From: Schleiferiaceae bacterium
GTDB lineage: Bacteria; Bacteroidota; Bacteroidia; Flavobacteriales; Schleiferiaceae
Assembly (NCBI GenBank): GCA_030829675.1
Contig: JAURAE010000089.1
Location: forward strand, 1-5,168
DNA: 5,168 nucleotides
Direction: 5' to 3'
Shown here: positions 1-5,168 of the stretch, piece by piece
Position numbering within the stretch: the stretch's first letter is position 1
Layout of the letters: each line of letters opens with the position of its first letter
The notes under the pieces: model-generated
The model's input: the letters and a program-made list of their open reading frames with translations, nothing else
What the model was told of the DNA's origin: nothing
Database searches by the model: none
Translations under genes and position numbers: made by a program

Positions 1-1028
1 ATTCCCTTACTTGCCCCAAGGTCATAGGCCAGCGCATCTGAGTCCAATGACCCTTGAATCGAATATTGTAGGTCAGCCGCCTGCATTTCTGGTACAGGCA
101 ACCATTGCGCCAGCACAGTACTGTCGTAGGCTTGCTGATGCACATGGAGGCTTCCCTTCAGATCATATCGAGGATCGTTCAGCTTCGCAATTGCTGTACC
201 GGTGAAGTACGGGTGATGGAATTGGGCCGTTGTAGTAATAGCGTTGGAAGAGGGTCCGGAAATTTCTAGATCTATATCTACTCCACGCGTGAACCCGCTC
301 CATTCCTCTGGAATTTGAGATAATTTGAAGTCTTGAGTAGTGCTTACCCTAGCATTACAATCAATGCCTGTTTCGTTCCATTGAACCTCTGCGAGCAGCG
401 TCGCACCTAGGTTACTATTTGCATCCACCTGAAACGAGTTGCTTTTGCCGAGGTAGAGTTCGGTAATATGAACGTTGGTTTCAATGGTGTCCAGCTTTAG
501 AGCACCGCCCAATGCCTCACACGCTACACCTTCGTTAAACGATATTGTGGCAGCCAAAAGATTCCCTTGAATATGTTGATCATTGGGCAGTTCAATCTCA
601 AAAAATTCAAGGGAGCTGTTGGCTATTGCAAGAGGTAAGCCGCTAGTCGTCGTATCTGAAGGTAATTCACGAAGCCACTGTGAAAACAATGCTGTATCCC
701 TCGCATCGATGTTCATTGTATCGAAAGAAATGGATGCTATTTGAACTATGCCTTGCCTCCATTGTACATCTGCGATATGTACACCTTTCAGTGTGGCAAT
801 GGTTTTTTGATGAATTTGTAGGTCCAATTTTGCTATCGTGAACTCCCCTTCCGAATAATCCATCCCTGAAAAATCCGTACTCAGACCCAAGGTTTCCAAC
901 GCGGGTGCGGCGTAGGAATTATAGACAAAACGCTGGACCGATGTAGAATGCAGAACAAGCCATACAACTAAACAACCCGCCCCTAGAAGTAACCCTAAAC
1001 CAATTCCCAATCTCCGGGTGGTTCTCAT
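1..1028 (-). CDS. tamB: TamB/AsmA-like translocation and assembly module, N-terminal part (partial)
   Basis: This minus-strand reading frame stays open from an ATG at 1028 to the left edge (342 codons seen), so the C-terminal part is missing. The N-terminus begins MRTTRRLGIG and has one hydrophobic segment at about residues 7-26, which looks like an uncleaved signal anchor. After it come a TSVQRFVYNSYAAP stretch and long alternating beta-strand-like sequence with few charged clusters, as in the periplasmic beta-taco part of TamB/AsmA proteins. Such proteins span the periplasm and help outer-membrane protein assembly or lipid transport. TamB proteins usually exceed 1000 residues, so most of the gene would lie outside the window. 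Divergent placement beside tsaD is, from memory, common in Flavobacteriia and supports the call. The Cys at about residue 19 is not in a good lipobox. An in-frame ATG at 1061 would add 11 residues (MNAPKIHQSTA); I prefer 1028 because it leaves the tsaD start free, but this is not settled. Sequence signatures in this family are weak, so the call rests on architecture and context. Confidence 0.7.
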   Translation of the reverse strand, partial: MRTTRRLGIGLGLLLGAGCLVVWLVLHSTSVQRFVYNSYAAPALETLGLSTDFSGMDYSEGEFTIAKLDLQIHQKTIATLKGVHIADVQWRQGIVQIASISFDTMNIDARDTALFSQWLRELPSDTTTSGLPLAIANSSLEFFEIELPNDQHIQGNLLAATISFNEGVACEALGGALKLDTIETNVHITELYLGKSNSFQVDANSNLGATLLAEVQWNETGIDCNARVSTTQDFKLSQIPEEWSGFTRGVDIDLEISGPSSNAITTTAQFHHPYFTGTAIAKLNDPRYDLKGSLHVHQQAYDSTVLAQWLPVPEMQAADLQYSIQGSLDSDALAYDLGASKG

Positions 1029-1051
1029 GGCGGTACTTTGATGTATTTTTG
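1022..1051 (+). promoter_or_regulatory. Candidate Bacteroidota-type promoter for tsaD
   Basis: TATTTTTG at 1044-1051 is an exact match to the Bacteroidota -7 element TAnnTTTG. A TTC at 1022-1024 lies 19 bases upstream and matches two of three bases of the -33 TTG element. Transcription would begin within a few bases of the tsaD ATG at 1060, giving a leaderless or nearly leaderless mRNA. A GGAG at 1051-1054, five bases before the ATG, could instead act as a ribosome binding site if transcription starts further upstream. The -33 part lies within the first codons of the divergent tamB-like gene. This is inferred from motif matching alone. Confidence 0.4.
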
Positions 1052-1059
1052 GAGCATTC

Positions 1060-2079
1060 ATGAAGCAACAACCTTATATCCTAGCTATTGAAAGCTCTTG
1101 TGACGACACGAGCGCTGCTGTATTGCATGGCAACAGGTTGATGTCCAATATTGTCGCTTCCCAAAAGGTACATGAAGAATACGGCGGAGTCGTGCCAGAA
1201 TTGGCCTCGAGAGCGCATCAACAAAACATTGTACCCACGGTTAATCATGCGTTAAAGGTAGCAAATATCAAGCCCCAAGAGTTAGACGCCATCGCTTTTA
1301 CCAACGGCCCCGGACTTATGGGATCCTTACTGGTAGGAACCTCTTTTGCCAAGAGCTTAAGTTTAGCGCTAGACATTCCGCTCATTCCGGTGCATCACAT
1401 GCATGCCCACATACTGGCCCACCTTATCGATGGTGCTCACGAAGCGCCCATTACCTTCCCATTCCTTTGCCTCACGGTCAGTGGCGGCCATACTCAACTA
1501 GTCCAGGTTGATGGACCTAAGCAAATGACTGTTTTGGGAGAAACGATTGACGACGCTGTTGGTGAGGCTTTTGACAAGGCGGCCAAGATCCTTGGGCTCC
1601 CCTATCCAGGTGGACCTATGATCGATAAGCTTGCCGCTGAAGGAGATGCTAATTTCTTGACTTTCGCAAAGCCTAATTTACCGGCATACGATTTCAGCTT
1701 TTCAGGCCTGAAGACAAGTTTCCTTTATACACTGCAGCAAAAGGTTAAAGACCACCCAAATTTTGTCGCCGAACACCTTAATGATATCTGTGCCAGCTAC
1801 CAAAAGGCCTTGATTGATGCGCTGATGATTAAGGTGAAAAAAGCCGCCAAAGACACTGGTATTCAGAATTTTGCAATTGCAGGAGGTGTGAGCGCCAACA
1901 GTGCCCTTCGCAAAGAATTAAAAACATGGGGAGCAAAGCATAAGTTGTCTATTTTCGTGCCCCCGTTTGAATATACCACGGACAATGCAGCCATGATTGG
2001 TATTGCGGGATATTACAACTATTTGGCCGGTGAAAATGCGCCCTTGAGCACCGGAGCACAAGCGAAAATTAAATTTTAG
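1060..2079 (+). CDS. tsaD: tRNA N6-threonylcarbamoyladenosine transferase subunit TsaD
   Basis: TsaD (formerly Gcp/YgjD) is the catalytic subunit that moves the threonylcarbamoyl group from TC-AMP to A37 of tRNAs reading ANN codons, working with TsaB and TsaE in the cytoplasm. The 339-residue product has the usual family length and a full set of Kae1/TsaD signatures: ESSCDDTSAAV at 11-21, the metal-binding HxxxH formed by H113 and H117, SGGHTQLV at 141-148, the GETIDDAVGEAFDKAAKILG block from 160, PYPGGP at 181-186, FSFSGLKTS at 212-220, AGGVSAN at 274-280, and the metal-ligand aspartate D308 in TTDNAAM. An extra histidine, H115, lies between the two ligands. The N-terminus MKQQPYILAIESS matches the family start, which supports the ATG at 1060. 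It is first in a likely plus-strand operon with three other translation-modification genes and is divergent from the tamB-like gene. The gene is essential in many bacteria, so it is probably expressed constitutively. Confidence 0.97.
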   Translation: MKQQPYILAIESSCDDTSAAVLHGNRLMSNIVASQKVHEEYGGVVPELASRAHQQNIVPTVNHALKVANIKPQELDAIAFTNGPGLMGSLLVGTSFAKSLSLALDIPLIPVHHMHAHILAHLIDGAHEAPITFPFLCLTVSGGHTQLVQVDGPKQMTVLGETIDDAVGEAFDKAAKILGLPYPGGPMIDKLAAEGDANFLTFAKPNLPAYDFSFSGLKTSFLYTLQQKVKDHPNFVAEHLNDICASYQKALIDALMIKVKKAAKDTGIQNFAIAGGVSANSALRKELKTWGAKHKLSIFVPPFEYTTDNAAMIGIAGYYNYLAGENAPLSTGAQAKIKF

Positions 2080-2100
2080 TAAAATATTTCTACCCTATTG

Positions 2101-2112
2101 ATTCTTAAGAAT
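2101..2112. repeat. Perfect 12-bp palindrome between tsaD and rimB
   Basis: ATTCTTAAGAAT reads the same on both strands. It overlaps a second, 8-bp palindrome, ATTTAAAT, at 2111-2118. It is AT-only apart from one C and one G, and has no following T-run, so it is not an intrinsic terminator. It lies in the 53-bp gap before the RimB-like gene and could be an operator or a chance palindrome in AT-rich DNA. A TTG at 2098-2100 directly precedes it, but the downstream TAATTCGC at 2122-2129 is only a poor -7 match, so I do not call a promoter here. Confidence 0.3.
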
Positions 2113-2132
2113 TTAAATGGGTAATTCGCGCC

Positions 2133-2546
2133 ATGAAAAATTGGAACATTTTAGGTGCTACTGCAGACGTTTGTTTTCCTGATTTAGGAATTAAAAGTGT
2201 GCAAGCACGTGTCGATACTGGAGCCGCTTCTTGTGCGCTACATGCCTCGTTTATAGAAATTATTGATGAGGAAGGAAAAGATCCTTTGCTTAAAGTGGTA
2301 CTCTTCGACAAGGATTCCGAATTCTATACCGGAGAAGTGCTGGAGTTCAATGATTTTGTGATTCGTAACGTTCGCAATTCTTTTGGAAAGAAAATGGCAC
2401 GCCCCATGATTAAAACAACGGTAAGCATACATAAGCAAGCTTTTCAAGTATTGGTTGGGTTTAGTGACCGTAGCAAACTAACTTACGACATGTTGATCGG
2501 CAGAAACCTCTTAGAAAAGGGGTTCATCGTTGATGTCACGAAATAA
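2133..2546 (+). CDS. rimB: RimB-like retropepsin-type protease (ATP-dependent zinc protease family, RimK-associated)
   Basis: This 137-residue protein fits the Pfam family named putative ATP-dependent zinc protease (RimK/LysX-associated). Its fold is related to retropepsins, despite the name. Visible signatures are VDTGAASCALHA at 27-38 with the aspartyl-protease-like D28-T29-G30, the block RNSFGKKMARPMIKTTV at 81-97, and SDRSKLTYDMLIGRNLL at 111-127, followed by FIVDVTK at the C-terminus. There is no signal peptide, so it should be cytoplasmic. In Pseudomonas the RimB member works with RimK to control glutamate tails on ribosomal protein S6, and the gene lies directly before rimK here, with a 9-bp gap, which supports the same partnership. 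Cys34 sits where many relatives have Thr or Ser. The start at 2133 gives the usual N-terminus, where a short beta strand leads to the DTG motif; no clear ribosome binding site precedes it. The family call is strong; the peptidase role in this organism is inferred. Confidence 0.88.
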   Translation: MKNWNILGATADVCFPDLGIKSVQARVDTGAASCALHASFIEIIDEEGKDPLLKVVLFDKDSEFYTGEVLEFNDFVIRNVRNSFGKKMARPMIKTTVSIHKQAFQVLVGFSDRSKLTYDMLIGRNLLEKGFIVDVTK

Positions 2547-2555
2547 TATTAAGCC

Positions 2556-3467
2556 ATGAAATTAGCCATTCTAAGCGCCAACCCTTCCCTCTACTCTACC
2601 AACAGATTGAAAGAGGCAGCTGAAAAGCGTGGACACGATGTAGAAGTCATCAATCACAACCATTGTTATGTAGCGATGGAGACTGATGCTAATTCTGTGT
2701 ATCTAGGCGACCACGAACTAGAGGGATTCGATGCGATCATTCCAAGAATTGGGGCTTCTGTAACATTCTATGGTTCAAGCATTATCCGTCAGTTTGAGGT
2801 GAAGCATGTGTATACCACGCTAAGTTCATTGGCATTAGTACGCTCTAGAGATAAGCTTAGAGCTACACAGGTATTGGCGAAACACGGCATAGGCATTCCT
2901 AAAACGGTGTTTGCCAAACAACCACGTGATGTTCAGAATCTTATTAAAACCGTAGGTGGTCCCCCCTTGATCGTAAAGCTACTTGAGGGTACTCAAGGTC
3001 TCGGCGTGGTGTTGGCAGAAACTAAAACAGCTGCCAAAAGTGTTATTGAGGCGTTTTACGGACTCAATGCCAATATCCTAGTGCAAGAGTTCATCAAAGA
3101 AGCCGGAGGCTCAGACATTCGCGCCTTAGTGGTAGGTGGAAAAGTAGTCGCAGCTTACAAGCGTCAAGGTCAGGAGGGCGAGTTCCGTTCAAATCTTCAC
3201 CGCGGTGGCATGGGCGTAAAAATCAAGCTTTCGGCCCTAGAGAAAAAGACAGCCATTGCAGCTACTAAAGCACTCGGCTTAAATGTTGCAGGTGTTGATA
3301 TGCTTAGATCTGATAGAGGTCCTTTGGTACTTGAGGTAAATAGTTCGCCGGGTATTGAAGGCGTAGAACGAGTGACTGGCATTGACGTTGCTGATAAAAT
3401 CATCGCCTTTGTCGAGACTCAAATCGATCGTCCATTAACCAAAACTAAAGACAAGGTAGGCGTATAA
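2556..3467 (+). CDS. rimK: RimK, ATP-grasp ligase adding glutamate to ribosomal protein S6
   Basis: RimK ligates glutamate residues to the C-terminus of ribosomal protein S6 using ATP, and the E. coli enzyme can also make poly-alpha-glutamate. The 303-residue product is nearly the E. coli length (300) and resembles it along its whole length. Features in order: N-terminal domain MKLAILSANPSLYSTNRL, FDAIIPRIGASVTFYG at 58-73, ATP-binding lysines K100 (SRDKLR) and K141 (IVKLLEGTQGLGVVLAE), VQEFIKEA from 176, the substrate-side motif FRSNLHRGG at 210-218, and magnesium ligands D248 (AGVDML) and E260/N262 (LEVNSSPG). All key ATP-grasp residues are present, so it should be active. It starts 9 bp after the RimB-like gene and its stop codon shares one base with the rsmE start. 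The last dozen residues are Lys-rich and not conserved. S6 is not in the window, so whether it has a suitable C-terminus here is unknown. Confidence 0.96.
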   Translation: MKLAILSANPSLYSTNRLKEAAEKRGHDVEVINHNHCYVAMETDANSVYLGDHELEGFDAIIPRIGASVTFYGSSIIRQFEVKHVYTTLSSLALVRSRDKLRATQVLAKHGIGIPKTVFAKQPRDVQNLIKTVGGPPLIVKLLEGTQGLGVVLAETKTAAKSVIEAFYGLNANILVQEFIKEAGGSDIRALVVGGKVVAAYKRQGQEGEFRSNLHRGGMGVKIKLSALEKKTAIAATKALGLNVAGVDMLRSDRGPLVLEVNSSPGIEGVERVTGIDVADKIIAFVETQIDRPLTKTKDKVGV

Positions 3468-4165
3468 TGCAACTCTTTTACGGACATATCGAAGGGACAG
3501 AATTTCATCTAGATGCTGGCGAAATACAGCATTGTGTGAAGGTCCTTCGAAAGTCTGTTGGAGATCATATACACTTTATCACTGGCGATGGAGCGCTCTA
3601 CGAGGGGGAAATCTCATTTGTTTCAAAATCAAAGGTTTACGGTTTGTTTACTGAAGTAGAGCATGAATTCGGCAAGGTCCCTTATAATTTAACAGTTGCC
3701 ATTGCTCCTACCAAGAGTATGGACCGGATTGAGGCCTTTGTCGAGAAGGCTGTGGAGATGGGAATCAGTCGAATCATCCCTATCATTTGTGAGCATAGTG
3801 AACGACGTACCATCAAAACAGATCGCCTTAGTAAAATCGCGTTGAGTGCCACGAAACAAAGCCTTAAAGGAGCATTAGTGCACATAGACGAAGCCATCAG
3901 TTTTCAGGACTTTCTAGCTCAAAAGCAGGAACAACTCATGATTGCACATTGTGAATATGATGAAACAAAGAAGGGCATTCATGAAGTACTGAATCCATCT
4001 AGGCCCTTATGCATCATGATAGGCCCTGAGGGAGATTTCTCACCTACTGAAGTGCTAGCCGCTACATCAGCCGGTGCTAAGCCAATTCATCTGGGCTCGA
4101 GCCGTCTTCGTACCGAAACTGCGGGCCTTGTGGCCGTGGCGACGGTGTACCACTTGCTGGGCTGA
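3467..4165 (+). CDS. rsmE: 16S rRNA (uracil-1498-N3)-methyltransferase RsmE
   Basis: RsmE methylates N3 of U1498 in helix 44 of 16S rRNA using S-adenosylmethionine, acting late in assembly of the 30S subunit. The 232-residue protein has an N-terminal PUA-like RNA-binding domain (about 1-70, with HCVKVLRKSVGD at 22-33) followed by a SPOUT methyltransferase domain. Diagnostic motifs are EKAVEMGISRIIPI at 93-106, SERR at 111-114, SATKQSLKG at 127-135, the knot motif IGPEGDFSPTEV at 185-196 and LGSSRLRTETAGL at 209-221. The family usually shows LGxRILRTETA in the last motif, so the SSRL form is a mild variant. The start ATG overlaps the rimK stop in TAATG, pointing to translational coupling. The final 89 bp are antisense to the end of the convergent rhomboid gene. 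No terminator hairpin was found after the stop; six T residues at 4166-4171 lack a preceding stem. Confidence 0.96.
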   Translation: MQLFYGHIEGTEFHLDAGEIQHCVKVLRKSVGDHIHFITGDGALYEGEISFVSKSKVYGLFTEVEHEFGKVPYNLTVAIAPTKSMDRIEAFVEKAVEMGISRIIPIICEHSERRTIKTDRLSKIALSATKQSLKGALVHIDEAISFQDFLAQKQEQLMIAHCEYDETKKGIHEVLNPSRPLCIMIGPEGDFSPTEVLAATSAGAKPIHLGSSRLRTETAGLVAVATVYHLLG

Positions 4166-4826
4166 TTTTTTCGTGGTCTAGCTCTCTTTCAAAGGGGTGC
4201 TTCCAGTCGTCCCACAATACTTCCTCCTCCTCTACACGTTCTTCATTTCGCAAGGATTCAATGGGTTCCAATTTTCGATAATACACCGCGATCATCACAC
4301 CAACGATCGCACCACTCCAGTGTCCTTCATAGCTAATGGTCGGGTCATGAGGCAACACACCCCATGCAAAACTCCCGTACAAAAACACCATTAACAAGCT
4401 CTGCGCCAATAATTTAATATGCAGCCGCAGCACCCCACTGAAGAACACAAAAGCTACCATAGCGTACAACCAAGCGCTCGCCCCAATGTGCACATTTGGT
4501 CTACCAATAAACCAAAGTAAAATCCCTGGCGCTATGAGGCTGATGAACCAAACTCGATCAAAAATCTTTGGAAAACTGTAGCGAATAAGTGCCCCAACAA
4601 AAAATAGGCTGATGGTATTACTCACAATATGGTTCACATCACTGTGTAACCATGGAAAGGTAATAGGTCCGTACCAAGAATGAACATCACCCGGAACGAT
4701 ACCGAATTTTCGCAGCGGTATACCGGCACCTTCCTCCAACAGAAAGATTGACCAGGCCAGAATAAGCCAAAGACTTGGCCACAGAAACAAGCCTTTATGA
4801 ATTCCATATTTTCTCCAATGGGACAT
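4077..4826 (-). CDS. Rhomboid-family intramembrane serine protease
   Basis: This 249-residue membrane protein has six predicted hydrophobic helices (about 13-30, 64-82, 91-108, 115-131, 137-155 and 168-183), the basic rhomboid core. Catalytic features are present: HSDVNHIVSN at 61-70 gives H66 and N70 (the HxxxN oxyanion pair, like H150/N154 of GlpG), the nucleophile is S117 in GASAWLYA at 115-122, and H169 in EGHWSGAIVG completes the Ser-His dyad. The usual GxSG is GxSA here. Such proteases cut transmembrane substrates within the inner membrane; the substrate is unknown. A hydrophilic cytoplasmic tail follows (about 185-249), with an EERVEEEEV run and then a Pro/Ser-rich end. I chose the ATG at 4826: the frame is open up to 4973, but that stretch is antisense to the conserved RarA N-terminus and adds no rhomboid-like sequence. 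Only 26 bp separate it from the divergent rarA. Residues 221-249 are encoded antisense to rsmE. Confidence 0.9.
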   Translation of the reverse strand: MSHWRKYGIHKGLFLWPSLWLILAWSIFLLEEGAGIPLRKFGIVPGDVHSWYGPITFPWLHSDVNHIVSNTISLFFVGALIRYSFPKIFDRVWFISLIAPGILLWFIGRPNVHIGASAWLYAMVAFVFFSGVLRLHIKLLAQSLLMVFLYGSFAWGVLPHDPTISYEGHWSGAIVGVMIAVYYRKLEPIESLRNEERVEEEEVLWDDWKHPFERELDHEKISPASGTPSPRPQGPQFRYEDGSSPDELA

Positions 4827-4852
4827 AGCGAAAAGATAGTTACTTTCGAGGT

Positions 4853-5168
4853 ATGAAACCGCTTGCAGAACAGCTTCGACCACAGAATTTGGACCAATAT
4901 TTGGGCCAAGAGCACCTTGTAGGTCAAAATGGCGCATTGCGACGAAGCTTAGACATCGGTAGATTACCCTCAATTGTTCTTTGGGGGCCGCCTGGAGTGG
5001 GAAAAACTACGCTTGCGTTGCTTCTAGCCAAAGAATTGGAAGCCCCACTATACCAGCTCAGTGCTGTCAGTGCTGGTGTCAAAGATGTACGAGAGGTGCT
5101 CGCAACGGCTGAGAAGAAGAGCCTTTTTGACAGCAAGCGCCCTATCCTCTTCATTGATGAAATCCATC
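4853..5168 (+). CDS. rarA: Replication-associated recombination protein RarA (MgsA), N-terminal part (partial)
   Basis: RarA is a hexameric AAA+ ATPase, related to clamp-loader subunits and to eukaryotic WRNIP1/Mgs1, that acts at stalled replication forks. The first 105 codons are present and the gene continues past the right edge; the full protein is usually about 420-450 residues. It opens with MKPLAEQLRPQNLDQYLGQE and HLVG at 21-24, the typical RarA N-terminus, then has Walker A GPPGVGKT at 45-52, the family-specific LSAVSAGVKDVR at 69-80, and Walker B ILFIDEIH at 98-105, just at the edge. This combination separates it from RuvB and DnaX. The start at 4853 places the conserved first residues correctly. 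The GAGG at 4848-4851 is too close to the ATG to serve as a ribosome binding site. TACTTTCG at 4841-4848 matches seven of eight positions of TAnnTTTG but lacks a convincing -33 partner. Confidence 0.95.
   Translation, partial: MKPLAEQLRPQNLDQYLGQEHLVGQNGALRRSLDIGRLPSIVLWGPPGVGKTTLALLLAKELEAPLYQLSAVSAGVKDVREVLATAEKKSLFDSKRPILFIDEIH

Noticed and set aside
11..205. A 64-codon plus-strand frame near the left edge
   Set aside because: It is antisense to the long open TamB-like frame, shows no recognisable motif and has low-complexity-like content without gene context.
970..974. Lipobox-like cysteine in the TamB-like N-terminus
   Set aside because: The residues before the cysteine are Gly-Ala-Gly, without the aliphatic residue expected at -3, and a signal anchor fits the family better.
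2105..2447. Two minus-strand frames of about 69 codons opposite the RimB-like gene
   Set aside because: Both are fully covered by a gene with strong family motifs on the plus strand and show no domain of their own.
4130..4171. Possible intrinsic terminator after rsmE, because of a six-T run
   Set aside because: Only a four-base GTGG/CCAC pairing with a ten-base loop can be drawn, and it lies 12 bases away from the T-run; no stable stem abuts it.
4197..4394. A 65-codon plus-strand frame downstream of rsmE
   Set aside because: It is antisense to the rhomboid gene, whose helices and catalytic residues are clear; no motif is visible in it.
4827..4973. Extending the rhomboid start upstream to an ATG at 4973
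   Set aside because: The extra 49 residues would be antisense to the conserved RarA N-terminus and do not resemble a rhomboid N-terminus; 4826 gives the normal length before the first helix.
1..5168. CRISPR arrays, insertion sequences, tRNA genes or defence genes
   Set aside because: No direct-repeat array, transposase motif, terminal inverted repeats or cloverleaf was seen; the DNA is almost entirely housekeeping coding sequence.

Overview
The window looks like a compact chromosomal segment from a Bacteroidota bacterium, most likely of the Flavobacteriia type. I base this on the TamB/TsaD divergent pair, the Bacteroidota-style rhomboid next to rarA, the general lack of convincing Shine-Dalgarno sites, and a good match to the Bacteroidota -7 promoter element TAnnTTTG in front of tsaD. 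Base composition is moderate and even. I see no mobile elements, tRNAs, rRNAs or CRISPR repeats. Nearly all of the DNA is coding.

Layout from left to right. Positions 1-1028 on the minus strand hold the N-terminal part of a TamB/AsmA-like envelope protein that runs off the left edge. A divergent four-gene block on the plus strand follows: tsaD (1060-2079), a RimB-type retropepsin-like protease (2133-2546), rimK (2556-3467) and rsmE (3467-4165). A minus-strand rhomboid intramembrane protease (4077-4826) runs into the 3' end of rsmE and overlaps it by 89 bp. The 5' part of rarA/mgsA starts at 4853 on the plus strand and runs off the right edge. No stretch over 300 bp lacks a gene.

The plus-strand block has a clear theme. 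Each enzyme adds or removes a modification on the translation apparatus: TsaD makes t6A37 on tRNAs that read ANN codons, RimK adds glutamate residues to ribosomal protein S6, the RimB-like protease is expected to trim or process that modification, and RsmE makes m3U1498 in 16S rRNA. The spacing (53 bp, 9 bp, then a 1-bp stop/start overlap) suggests co-transcription, with the last three genes most tightly linked.

I found no clearly new system. The points most worth a second look are the rimB-rimK pair placed between tsaD and rsmE, the two very tight divergent junctions (one with overlapping candidate start codons in opposite directions), the antisense rsmE/rhomboid overlap, and a non-canonical GASA active-site motif in the rhomboid.
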